From NCBI RefSeq assembly GCF_031458095.1, contig NZ_JAVDXU010000001.1:1798001-1862000 (forward strand): 64,000 nucleotides of DNA. The letters are read 5' to 3'. Below, one piece after another: positions 48,248 through 56,303 of the stretch; the stretch's first letter is position 1, and the number at the start of each line of letters is the position of its first letter. Below the pieces are notes generated by a model, which did not search any database, was not told where the DNA came from, and saw only the letters and a list, made by a program, of their open reading frames with translations. A program made the position numbers and the translations under genes. Source of the DNA: Pelomonas saccharophila_A. Lineage in GTDB: Bacteria > Pseudomonadota > Gammaproteobacteria > Burkholderiales > Burkholderiaceae_C.

Positions 48248-49672
48248 ATGGCTGCGACCCGACATCCCCTGCCCTATGCCTTTGCCAAGGCCAACACCGT
48301 GCTGCTGGAGGACGACGGCAACACGCTGACGCTGTGGGCGCCTCCGGAGGTCGGCTGGGCCACGCTGTCCGAAGTGCAGCGCCAGTACGCGGTGGACCGA
48401 CTCGAGTCCGAAGCCGCCCCGTCGCTGGCCGAGCGCATCAATGCCGCCTATGCCGGCAGCGAGAGCAGCGCGGCCGTCGTCGTCGGCGAGGTCGAGAGCG
48501 CGGTGGACCTGTCGCGCATGATGCAGGACCTGCCCGCCGTGGAGGACCTGCTCGAGGCCGCCAACGACGCGCCCATCATCCGCATGCTGAACGCGCTGCT
48601 CACGCAAGCGGCCAAGGACGGCGCCAGCGACATCCACATCGAGCCCTATGAGCGCGCCTCGTCGGTGCGCTTTCGCGTCGACGGCACGCTGCGCGAAGTG
48701 GTGCAGCCCAACCGCGGCCTGCATGCGGCCCTGATTTCGCGCCTGAAGATCATGGCCGAGCTCGACATCGCCGAGAAGCGCCTGCCCCAGGACGGCCGCA
48801 TCTCGCTGCGCATCGGCGGCCGCGCCATCGACGTGCGCGTCTCGACGCTGCCCAGCGCCCATGGCGAGCGCGCCGTGCTGCGCCTGCTGGACAAGAGCGA
48901 ATCCAAGTTCACCCTCGAAGGCCTGGGCATGGACGGCCAGGTGCTGTCGGCCTTCAAGAAGCTGGTGCAGCAGCCCCACGGCATCGTGCTCGTCACCGGC
49001 CCGACCGGCTCGGGCAAGACGACCTCGCTGTATGCCTCGCTGCAGACCGTCGATACCAGCACCACCAATGTGCTGACCGTCGAGGACCCCATCGAATACG
49101 AGTTGCCCGGCATCGGCCAGACCCAGGTCAACAGCAAGATCGACCTGACCTTCGCCAAGGCCCTGCGCGCCATCCTGCGCCAGGATCCGGACGTCATCAT
49201 GATCGGCGAAATCCGCGACTACGAGACCGCGCAGATCGCCATCCAGGCCTCGCTGACGGGCCACCTGGTGCTCGCCACCCTGCACACCAACGACGCGCCC
49301 AGCGCCGTCACCCGCCTGACCGACATGGGCGTCGAGCCCTTCCTGCTCAGCAGCTCGCTGCTGGGCGTGCTGGCCCAGCGCCTGGTGAGGCGGCTCTGCC
49401 CGGTCTGCAAGAAGCAGGACGACCATGGCCGCTGGCATCCGGTGGGCTGCGACAGCTGCGGCCACACCGGCTACAAGGGCCGCACCGGCGTGTATGAGTT
49501 GATGGTGGCCGACGACGCCGTGCGCAGCCTCATCCACAACCGCGCCCCCGAGAGCCAGTTGCAGGCCGCCGCCGAGGCCGTCGGCCTGCGCTCCATGCGC
49601 GAGGATGGTGAGCGGCTGATCAATGCCGGCATCACCTCGCTCGAAGAAGTGCTGCGCGTGACGCGCGAATAG
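48248..49672 (+). CDS. gspE: Type II secretion ATPase GspE
   Basis: A 474-residue secretion ATPase: N1E-type domain, ASDIHIEPYE motif (about 126-135), Walker A GPTGSGKTT (251-259), Asp box VEDPIEYELPG, Walker B-type DPDVIMIGEIRD and His box TGHLVLATLHTNDA. The tetracysteine zinc site is CPVC...CDSC near residue 382-405. It powers pseudopilus growth through GspL and GspF. It begins seven bases after gspD. Confidence 0.95.
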   Translation: MAATRHPLPYAFAKANTVLLEDDGNTLTLWAPPEVGWATLSEVQRQYAVDRLESEAAPSLAERINAAYAGSESSAAVVVGEVESAVDLSRMMQDLPAVEDLLEAANDAPIIRMLNALLTQAAKDGASDIHIEPYERASSVRFRVDGTLREVVQPNRGLHAALISRLKIMAELDIAEKRLPQDGRISLRIGGRAIDVRVSTLPSAHGERAVLRLLDKSESKFTLEGLGMDGQVLSAFKKLVQQPHGIVLVTGPTGSGKTTSLYASLQTVDTSTTNVLTVEDPIEYELPGIGQTQVNSKIDLTFAKALRAILRQDPDVIMIGEIRDYETAQIAIQASLTGHLVLATLHTNDAPSAVTRLTDMGVEPFLLSSSLLGVLAQRLVRRLCPVCKKQDDHGRWHPVGCDSCGHTGYKGRTGVYELMVADDAVRSLIHNRAPESQLQAAAEAVGLRSMREDGERLINAGITSLEEVLRVTRE

Positions 49673-49674
49673 CC

Positions 49675-50886
49675 GTGCCCGCCTACAAATACGAAGCCCT
49701 CACCGATGCCGGCCGCCACAGCAGCGGCCTGATCGAGGCCGACAACCCGCGTGCGGCGCGTGCCATGGTGCGCGCGCAAGGGTTGACGCCGCTGTCCATC
49801 GAGATGGTGCAGCAGCATGGCACGCAGGAAGGCAGCCGCTTCACGCGCCGCGTCTTCAGCCCGACGGCCCTGGCCGTCTGGACGCGCCAGTTGGCCGGCC
49901 TGGTCGGCTCCGGCCTGCCCATCGAGCGGGCCCTGACCGCCCTGGCCGACGAGAGCGAGGACACCAAGCAGCGCGAACTGATTTCGCAGCTGAAGGCCGA
50001 GGTCAATGCCGGCTCGACCTTCGCCCGCGCCCTGTCCTCGGCGCCGCGCGAGTTCGACGATGTCTACCGCGGCGTCGTGGCCGCCGGCGAACAGAGCGGT
50101 GCCCTGGGCCAGGTGCTGGAGAAGCTCGCCGACGACCTCGAGGAGCGCCAGGACCTGAAGGCCAAGCTCGTCGGCGCCATGGCCTACCCGGCCATCGTCT
50201 CCTTCATCTCCGTCCTCATCGTCATCTTCCTCGTCACCTATGTGGTGCCGCAGATCGCCACGGTGTTCACGAGCTCCAAGCGCGCCCTGCCCGCGCTGAC
50301 CGTGGCCATGCTGGCCGTCAGCGACTTCGTGCGCAGCTGGGGCTGGGCCATGCTGGCCGTCCTCATTGCCGGTGGCGTGGCGCTGCGCTTCGCGCTGAAG
50401 GCGCCGGCCTTCAGGCTGCGCTTTGACGCCGGCATCCTCGGCCTGCCCCTGGTCGGGCGCCTGGCCCGCGGCTACAACGCGGCCCGCTTTGCCGGGACGC
50501 TGGCCATGCTGGCCGGCGCCGGTGTGCCCATCCTGAAGGCTCTGCAGGCCGCGGCCGAGACCCTGTCCAACCGCGCCATGCAGGCCGATGCGCTCGATGC
50601 CCTGGTGCAGGTGCGCGAAGGCGCACCGCTGGGGTCGGCCCTGGCCGGCAAGAAGCGCTTCCCCGGCATCCTGGCCATGTTCGCCCGCCTGGGCGAGCAG
50701 ACCGGCGAGCTGCCCGCCATGCTGGGCCGCGCCGCCCGCCAGCTCGGCACCGAGGTGCAGCGCCGCTCGATGGCCGCGGCGACGCTGCTGGAGCCTCTGC
50801 TCATCGTCGCGATGGGCGCCGTGGTGCTGCTGATCGTGTTGGCCGTGCTGCTGCCCATCATCCAGCTGAATACATGGGTGAAGTGA
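49675..50886 (+). CDS. gspF: Type II secretion inner-membrane protein GspF
   Basis: A 403-residue polytopic platform protein with two GspF domains. Start motif MPAYKYEALTDAGR (GTG start, two bases after the gspE stop), FTRQLAGL-like WTRQLAGLVGSGLPIERAL, and AMAYPAIVSFISVLIVIFLVTYVVPQ. The C-terminal membrane helix is LLIVAMGAVVLLIVLAVLLPII. It organises GspE, L and M. Confidence 0.95.
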   Translation: MPAYKYEALTDAGRHSSGLIEADNPRAARAMVRAQGLTPLSIEMVQQHGTQEGSRFTRRVFSPTALAVWTRQLAGLVGSGLPIERALTALADESEDTKQRELISQLKAEVNAGSTFARALSSAPREFDDVYRGVVAAGEQSGALGQVLEKLADDLEERQDLKAKLVGAMAYPAIVSFISVLIVIFLVTYVVPQIATVFTSSKRALPALTVAMLAVSDFVRSWGWAMLAVLIAGGVALRFALKAPAFRLRFDAGILGLPLVGRLARGYNAARFAGTLAMLAGAGVPILKALQAAAETLSNRAMQADALDALVQVREGAPLGSALAGKKRFPGILAMFARLGEQTGELPAMLGRAARQLGTEVQRRSMAAATLLEPLLIVAMGAVVLLIVLAVLLPIIQLNTWVK

Positions 50887-51473
50887 GGCGGCCAGCCGTC
50901 AGCGCTCTGCTGACGTTGACCGTGAGTTTGAGCGTCATCGCCTGGATGGGCTGGCACTGGTGGCCGCACTGGGGCCTGGCCTTTGCCGCCGAGGACGCGC
51001 CGCTGGCCTGGTGGCAGGCCGCGCTGCTGGTGGCCAATGCGACTGCAGCCGCAGCGCTGGCCTGCGTGCATGCCGCCATGGGTGGCCGGCAGCGCGCCGT
51101 GCGCTGGTGGACGCTGCTGGCCTTGGGCATGGTGTTCGCAGCGCTAGACGAACGCTTCATGGCCCACGAGGCCGTGCAGGACTGGCTGCAGTTTGACCTG
51201 GGCTGGCCGCGCCGCTGGGCCCAGGGCGTCATCCTCGTCTACGCGCTGGGGGGCCTGGCCCTGCTGCGCGCCGTGTGGGCCGAAGGCAGTGCGACGCTGC
51301 GGCGCTGGGCCATCGCCGCGCTCGCCGCCGGTGCCGCCGCCATCGCCCTGGACCTGGCTTTCGACACCATCGCCATGCAGATCGTCGAGGAGGGGCTGGA
51401 AGCCCTCGCCGAGACGCTGCTGCTGGCCGGCCTCTTCAGCGAACTGGGCAGCGCGGCGTCCCCGCGGCGCTGA
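50874..51473 (+). CDS. Small polytopic membrane protein coupled to gspF, unknown
   Basis: A 199-residue membrane protein with about five hydrophobic segments. I do not recognise the family. Conserved-looking charged motifs at membrane edges are ALDERFMAHEAVQDW (about residues 89-103) and IVEEGLEALAETLLLAG near the end, which would place Asp, Glu and His close to the bilayer. The ATG lies 13 bases inside gspF, so it is translated with the T2SS operon, but no known Gsp protein looks like it. The 3' end overlaps the convergent secreted-protein gene by 38 bases. Confidence 0.7.
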   Translation: MGEVRRPAVSALLTLTVSLSVIAWMGWHWWPHWGLAFAAEDAPLAWWQAALLVANATAAAALACVHAAMGGRQRAVRWWTLLALGMVFAALDERFMAHEAVQDWLQFDLGWPRRWAQGVILVYALGGLALLRAVWAEGSATLRRWAIAALAAGAAAIALDLAFDTIAMQIVEEGLEALAETLLLAGLFSELGSAASPRR

Positions 51474-52524
51474 GGGCCGGCGGCGTGTCCCAGGCCTCGC
51501 GGGGCTGGCTGATGACCTCCTCGGTCCAGGCCCGCACGCCCCAGGCCTCGCCGCGCTTGATCTGCGGCTGCATGCCGGCGCCATCGGGTTCGGCCTCGAG
51601 ATCGGCCGAGTAGAAGTCGTAGCGACTGGCACGCAGGCGCAGCACCGGCAGGCCCTTGGCTGCCGGCAGGCTCAGGCGCAGTTCGCCGCGCTGGGCTTCC
51701 GATTCCCCCGGCTTGGCCGCCAGGCGCTGCACGCTCGCGCCTGAGGCCCAGGCCGGGTCGGACAGGGCCAGCAGCGCCCAGACCGCCGGCTCGGCCGCGC
51801 CGGGCCAGCGCAGTTCGATCCAGCTCTCGCAGCCGCTCCCCACGCCGCCCCAATGCAGGCGCTGCAGCCGCGCCTCGCTGACGCCGCCGGGGCTGACGAG
51901 CCAGACGCGCGGCGCACCGGCCGGCGTTTCGAAGCTGGCGCGCACCGTGATCTCGGCGTATTCCTCGGGCGGCGGCGTCTCGCGCAAGCGCAGCTGCACA
52001 CCCCAGCCCAGGGTCTTGGCGATCACCATCCATTGGCCCGCGAGGCCATCGTCCAACCCAAGACGCGCGACGGTCTCGCTGCCCTCGCGGCGATAGCTCG
52101 CCACGCCATCCTTGACCGCCGGCCCGGCCACGACAAAGGCCGTGGCCACGGGCGGGTTCTGCTCGGCCGCGGATTGCCAGCGCGGCTCGCGCGCGACGGT
52201 TTGTTTCGTTTCAGCCGGCCAGCCCTGGGTGGTCACCCAGGCGGCCAGCGGTGCGCGCGTCCAGTCCGGCAAGGCCAGCGGCTGCAGCGATGCCGGCATG
52301 AAGGCCTCGTGGACGCCCGCCCGCGCCGGCGAACCGTAGAACTCGGGCCACCAGGGCCAGACCTGCTGCAGGCCCGCCAGCTGCAGCGCGCCGACGCCGG
52401 GCGGCTGCTGGCTGCCGAAGTTCTGCAGCGCCCGCTTGAAATCGGCCTGCAGTTCGGCCACCGTCGCAGCCGGCGCCTGCGCGGCCATCACGCCGCCCAG
52501 CATCAGGATGAGCAGCCGCCTCAT
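51436..52524 (-). CDS. Secreted protein of unknown function
   Basis: A 362-residue protein with signal peptide MRRLLILMLGGVMAAQAPA, predicted periplasmic or secreted. It has no recognised domain, is Trp-rich and appears beta-rich in its second half (WGVQLRLRE..., EITVRASFETPAG..., WIELRWPG). The ATG at 52524 overlaps the stop of the next upstream gene (ATGA), so the two secreted proteins are coupled. It could be a substrate or helper of the adjacent T2SS, but only proximity suggests this. Confidence 0.7.
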   Translation of the reverse strand: MRRLLILMLGGVMAAQAPAATVAELQADFKRALQNFGSQQPPGVGALQLAGLQQVWPWWPEFYGSPARAGVHEAFMPASLQPLALPDWTRAPLAAWVTTQGWPAETKQTVAREPRWQSAAEQNPPVATAFVVAGPAVKDGVASYRREGSETVARLGLDDGLAGQWMVIAKTLGWGVQLRLRETPPPEEYAEITVRASFETPAGAPRVWLVSPGGVSEARLQRLHWGGVGSGCESWIELRWPGAAEPAVWALLALSDPAWASGASVQRLAAKPGESEAQRGELRLSLPAAKGLPVLRLRASRYDFYSADLEAEPDGAGMQPQIKRGEAWGVRAWTEEVISQPREAWDTPPALSAAGTPRCPVR

Positions 52525-53774
52525 GTGCAGGTCACCAGGTTGTAGCGGGACAGCACGCGCCACCAGCCCTGTTCATTGGCCTCGAGCTGGTAGAGGTCGT
52601 AGGCATACCAGCCCGCCGCCTTGCGCAGGTGCTCCGGTCGCCAGGCGTCGGCCAGCGCGCGCGCCGGGTCCAGCCAGGGCGCCTGGCCGACCTCGCGGTC
52701 CTCGCTGATGACGGTGCGCAGGTCGGCGACGCCGTCGCCGTCCAGGTCGAGGGCGGCATCGACGCGATGGGTCAGCGTGGCAGAGCTCAGGCGCGTCTCG
52801 CGCTGCGGCAGCACGCGTGCCCGCGCCGCGTCCACAGCCGCCGTGGTCGCAAACACCGCCAGGATGGGAGAGCGAGCCGGCTGGGCCAGCACGATCTCGG
52901 CCTGGCTGCGGAAGTCCTCTGGCTTGTCGCTTCTGCCGCAGCCATCGCTGCCGTAGGTGGCGCTGCGCAGCACGCCCGGCAGCAGGCCCTTCTCGGTGGC
53001 CACCCAGACCGGCAGGCGCAGCGTCAGCTGCAACTGGTCGATGCGGCCGCGGCCGTTCGTCAGCGAGCTGCTGAGGTCGGCCAGTTCGGCTTCGCGCCAG
53101 GTCGCCTTCACCGCCAGGCCGCGCGCCTTGGCGATCTCGTACAGGTCGGCCAGCGCGGCGGCGCTGCGGGCGTCGTAGCTGACCCGGTAGACCACGCCCT
53201 CGGCGTCCCGCGTGCGCAGCCGCCCCACCAAGGGGCCGCCGGCGAAACCGGCGACCAGCATGTCGGGCTTGAAGAAGGACATTCCCGGCGCTCGGCCGCC
53301 CCAACGCCCCAGGCCCATGGCCGTCATGCGTGCGGGGTCGAGCTTGAACTCGCGGCTGCTGCGCGCCGCGATCTGCACATTGATGGCCGTGCTGGGCGGA
53401 TGCGCCAGCACCTCGGCCGGCGCCTTGCCGAAGTCGCGGCTCAGGCCCGCGCGCATCTTCTGTGACTGGGCGAACTCGGCTGCGACCAGCTTCTGCCAGG
53501 CCGGTGCCTCGGGGTCGCCGCCTTCGGGCGCGCCCCGCGCCTTGAGCTGGTTGAGCAGGCCGGCATGGTCGCCCCAGGCATGCAGGGACGGCGTCAGTGC
53601 GAAGTGCTTGCGCAAGGCTTCGAATTGCGCGCGGGCGGAGGCCAGGCCGGGCTTCTCGACCAGCGTCGCGCGGGCGAGGTCGGCCTCGGCTTGCGCCAGC
53701 GCGGTAGAAGGCTCGGCCAAGGCGTGGCCGGCCATGGCCAGCATCAAGGCGCCACAAAGACGTGCCAGTTGCAT
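52521..53774 (-). CDS. Secreted protein of unknown function with calcium-loop-like motif
   Basis: A 417-residue protein with signal peptide MQLARLCGALMLAMAGHALA. No family recognised. Near the C-terminus DAALDLDGDGVADLRTVISED resembles an EF-hand or dockerin loop but lacks Glu at position 12. GSDGCGRSDK and the final VTCT carry cysteines that could pair. The start at 53774 has GGGAGAG upstream; a longer frame exists but has no signal peptide. First gene of a two-gene unit. Confidence 0.7.
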   Translation of the reverse strand: MQLARLCGALMLAMAGHALAEPSTALAQAEADLARATLVEKPGLASARAQFEALRKHFALTPSLHAWGDHAGLLNQLKARGAPEGGDPEAPAWQKLVAAEFAQSQKMRAGLSRDFGKAPAEVLAHPPSTAINVQIAARSSREFKLDPARMTAMGLGRWGGRAPGMSFFKPDMLVAGFAGGPLVGRLRTRDAEGVVYRVSYDARSAAALADLYEIAKARGLAVKATWREAELADLSSSLTNGRGRIDQLQLTLRLPVWVATEKGLLPGVLRSATYGSDGCGRSDKPEDFRSQAEIVLAQPARSPILAVFATTAAVDAARARVLPQRETRLSSATLTHRVDAALDLDGDGVADLRTVISEDREVGQAPWLDPARALADAWRPEHLRKAAGWYAYDLYQLEANEQGWWRVLSRYNLVTCT

Positions 53775-53812
53775 AGCTCTCCCTGTCTCTTTGGCCCGCA
53801 TTGTGGGCCCGG

Positions 53813-54487
53813 CTAGCGTGCCAGCCGCCCTTCCACGACACGCGCCACGCACGTCAGGCCAAAGCACATGGCGAAGTAGCAGCCCGCCAGCGTCAGATAG
53901 ATCTCGACCGGCTTGACCAGCACCTGGGCGTTGATCTGGTTGGCGATGAAGCTCAGCTCCGAGAGGCCGATGATGGTGCCCAGCGACGTCTCCTTGATGA
54001 TGGCGACGAACTGGTTGATCAGCGACGGCAGCATGTGGCGCAGGGCCTGGGGCAGCAGCACGGAGCGCAGCGTCTGGCTGCGCGTCATGCCCAGGGACAT
54101 GGCCGCCTGCAGCTGGCCGCGCGGCAAGGCCTGCAGGCCAGCGTGGACGATCTCGGCGAGATAGGCGGCGTCGAAGACGATCAGCGCGATCAGCATGGTG
54201 CTGAACTGGTCGGTCTTGCGGCCGGTGACCGTGGGCAGGAAGAAATAGGCCCAGAACACCACCATCAGCAGTGGCGTGCCGCGCACGACCCAGACCCAGG
54301 CCGTCACCGGCAAGCGCAGCCAGCGATTGGGGCTGAAGCGCGCCAGGCCCAGCAGCACGCCCAGCGGCAACGCCAGCACCAGGCCCAGCGTGGCCAGGAC
54401 CACCGTCAACGCCAGGCCGCCCAGAGGCCCATGCGGGTACTGGCCGACGAGGAAATAGAGCCAGTAGGTGTCGACCAGCTCCGTCAT
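53813..54487 (-). CDS. Polar amino-acid ABC transporter permease
   Basis: A 224-residue His/Glu/Gln/Arg-type permease (HisM/GltK class) with five membrane helices, the VWVVRGTPLLMVVFW motif and the EAA loop LQAAMSLGMTRSQTLRSVLLPQAL. It imports amino acids with the neighbouring permease and binding protein. The ATG at 54487 overlaps the stop of the upstream permease (ATGA). No ATPase gene follows: the next gene encodes an unrelated secreted protein. Confidence 0.88.
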   Translation of the reverse strand: MTELVDTYWLYFLVGQYPHGPLGGLALTVVLATLGLVLALPLGVLLGLARFSPNRWLRLPVTAWVWVVRGTPLLMVVFWAYFFLPTVTGRKTDQFSTMLIALIVFDAAYLAEIVHAGLQALPRGQLQAAMSLGMTRSQTLRSVLLPQALRHMLPSLINQFVAIIKETSLGTIIGLSELSFIANQINAQVLVKPVEIYLTLAGCYFAMCFGLTCVARVVEGRLAR

Positions 54488-55185
54488 CGCCTGGCCTCTT
54501 GCGGCGACACCGCGTGCCGGGCCCATTGCGCCAGGCCCGTCAGCACCAGCGACACCGACAGATAGGCTACCGTCACGATGGCGAAGGTCTCGAAGCCGCG
54601 GAAGGTGGCCGACTCGACGCGCTGGGCCTGGGTCATCAACTCGGCCGCGCCGATGACGGTGGCGATGCTGGTGTTCTTCCAGAGGTTCAGCGTCTGCGAC
54701 AGCAGCGGCGGCAGCGTGATGCGCAGGGCCTGCGGCAGCACGACCACGCGCATGCCGGCCAGATAGCTGAAACCCAGGGCCATGGCCGCATCCAGCTGCG
54801 CCGCTGGCACGGCCCGAACGCCGGAACGGATGTCCTCGGACATATAGGCCGCCGTGTACAGCGTGAGAGCCGCCCAGGCGCTGAAGACTTCGATATTGCT
54901 GGCATAGACCTGCTCCTTGATGCCGGCCGGCAGCAGCTCGGGCACGCCGAAGTACCAGAACAGCATGTGCACCAGCAGCGGCACACAGCGCACGGCCTCG
55001 ACATAGCTTTCACCGATGACGCGAAAGGCACGCCACGGCGACAGGCGCAGCAGCGCGATGAAGACGGCGAGCGGCAACGCCGTCAGCAGCGTCAGGCCGG
55101 TCAGCAGCAGCGACAGGCGCAGGCCTTCCAGCAGCCAGGTGAGGTAGTCGCCCTGCAGCAGCGGAGCAAAGGAGAGAACGGGCAT
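54484..55185 (-). CDS. Polar amino-acid ABC transporter permease
   Basis: A 233-residue permease of the GltJ class with the motifs EAVRCVPLLVHMLFWYFGVPE and LDAAMALGFSYLAGMRVVVLPQAL. It pairs with the next permease. The ATG at 55185 gives the usual short N-terminus. An inverted repeat with a delayed T-run separates it from the binding-protein gene, a common way to keep binding protein in excess. Confidence 0.88.
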   Translation of the reverse strand: MPVLSFAPLLQGDYLTWLLEGLRLSLLLTGLTLLTALPLAVFIALLRLSPWRAFRVIGESYVEAVRCVPLLVHMLFWYFGVPELLPAGIKEQVYASNIEVFSAWAALTLYTAAYMSEDIRSGVRAVPAAQLDAAMALGFSYLAGMRVVVLPQALRITLPPLLSQTLNLWKNTSIATVIGAAELMTQAQRVESATFRGFETFAIVTVAYLSVSLVLTGLAQWARHAVSPQEARR

Positions 55186-55195
55186 GGCAGCAGAC

Positions 55196-55236
55196 AAAAA
55201 GCAAGACAGCCGCCAACCCTCGTGAGGTGGCGGCTG
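55196..55236 (-). terminator. Weak terminator or attenuating hairpin between binding protein and permeases
   Basis: CAGCCGCCA / TGGCGGCTG (55207-55215 and 55228-55236), loop of 12, then six bases and TTTTT on the minus strand. The delayed T-run suggests partial read-through. Confidence 0.45.
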
Positions 55237-55256
55237 CAATCAATGGAACAGAACGA

Positions 55257-56096
55257 TCAGCTTTCAACCTTGTCGCTGTCGATCTTGAAGGTGCGCTTGG
55301 GGAACTTCAGCCGCGTCTCCGGGCCGTACCACTTGACGAAGAGCTTGTCGGCCTCGCCACCCTTCTCCAGGCCCGTGAGTGCCGCGTCAACCTCGGCCTT
55401 CAGGCGCTTCTCGCCCTTCTTGATGCCGATGGCCAGCGGCTCGACGCTGATGTTCTGGTCGAGGATACGGTACTGGCTGGACGCCGCCCCCAGCTTGGCA
55501 TGCTGGTCCAGCAGCGAGACCTCATCGTTGACAAAGGCCACGCCCTTGCCCTGCTGCAGGGCCTGGAAGGCCTGCGGACCGGTGTCGAAGGTGACGACGT
55601 CGACTTGCGGCACGGCCTTGCGGATGTTGGGCTCCTGGGTGCCGCCCTTGATGGTGACGACCTTCTTGCCCGTCAGCGCGGCGAGGTTCTGGATGCCGCT
55701 GTCGGCCTTGACCAGCACCTTCTGGCCGGTGACGAAGGTGGTCAGCGAGAAGTCGATGACGGCTTCGCGTTCCTTGTTGTGGGTCAGCGAGGCGGCCAGC
55801 AGGTCGACATGGCCCTGCTGCAGTTCGGGGATGCGCGCGGCGACGGCGAGCTGCTTGATCTGCAGCTTGACGCCCAGCCGGGCGGCGATGGCGCGGGCCA
55901 GGTCGACCTCGTAGCCGATGATCTCGCGCGTCCTGGGATCGATGAAGCTGTTGGGCTCGTCGGTGCCCAGCACGCCGACGACGAGCTCGCCCTTTTTCTT
56001 GATGTCGTCGAGTTGGTCGGCGTGGGAGACCTGGGCAGCGAGCAGGCCGGTGGCGATGAGGGCCTGGGTCAGCAGGCGGCGGGAGAACAAAGACAT
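55257..56096 (-). CDS. Amino-acid ABC transporter substrate-binding protein
   Basis: A 279-residue periplasmic solute-binding protein of the polar amino-acid family (SBP_bac_3). Signal peptide to about VSHA, then DQLDDIKKKGELVVGVLGTD, the GYEVDLARAIAARLG motif, and ...TGKKVVTIKGGTQEPNI. Glutamate/aspartate- or glutamine-type substrates are typical; the actual ligand is not determined. The ATG at 56096 has AGGAAG upstream. Confidence 0.9.
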   Translation of the reverse strand: MSLFSRRLLTQALIATGLLAAQVSHADQLDDIKKKGELVVGVLGTDEPNSFIDPRTREIIGYEVDLARAIAARLGVKLQIKQLAVAARIPELQQGHVDLLAASLTHNKEREAVIDFSLTTFVTGQKVLVKADSGIQNLAALTGKKVVTIKGGTQEPNIRKAVPQVDVVTFDTGPQAFQALQQGKGVAFVNDEVSLLDQHAKLGAASSQYRILDQNISVEPLAIGIKKGEKRLKAEVDAALTGLEKGGEADKLFVKWYGPETRLKFPKRTFKIDSDKVES

Positions 56097-56161
56097 CTGG
56101 CTTCCTTGTGGGATCAACGTGGCCGCATGCTAGGAATCGCATAAGCGCTCGTGAACGACGC

Positions 56162-56221
56162 TTTTCGCATTTGCTTGTGCGGCAGCGCAGCATCAAAAAA
56201 AGCGCAAGCACATGCGGAAAA
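56162..56221. repeat. Long imperfect inverted repeat between the amino-acid binding protein and cbs
   Basis: Arms 56162-56180 and 56202-56221 pair at 18 of 19 positions, with one mismatch, one G-T and one bulged base; the loop is 21 bases. It lies in the 207-base divergent gap, about 66 bases before the binding-protein start and 82 before cbs. There is no T-run after the stem on either strand, so an operator or another structured site is more likely than a terminator. Confidence 0.6.
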
Positions 56222-56267
56222 CGGGATTGCGCACGAAGCCTGCCTTCGTATCCTGCGAGGTCTAGCC

Positions 56268-56273
56268 TATATT
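56268..56273 (+). promoter_or_regulatory. Candidate -10 box for cbs
   Basis: TATATT 30 bases before the cbs ATG; a possible weak -35 is TTCGTA at 56245-56250. Confidence 0.4.
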
Positions 56274-56303
56274 GGCCGCGCCCGACCCGCGGCCCGACTC
56301 GTC

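Noticed and set aside
46054..48249. A 731-codon open frame opposite gspD, and similar long frames opposite gltB (10094-12520, 12599-14425) and pilQ (20620-22695)
   Set aside because: All mirror genes with full domain matches on the other strand. Their composition (long runs of G, A, H, R, V) is that of complementary-strand shadows.
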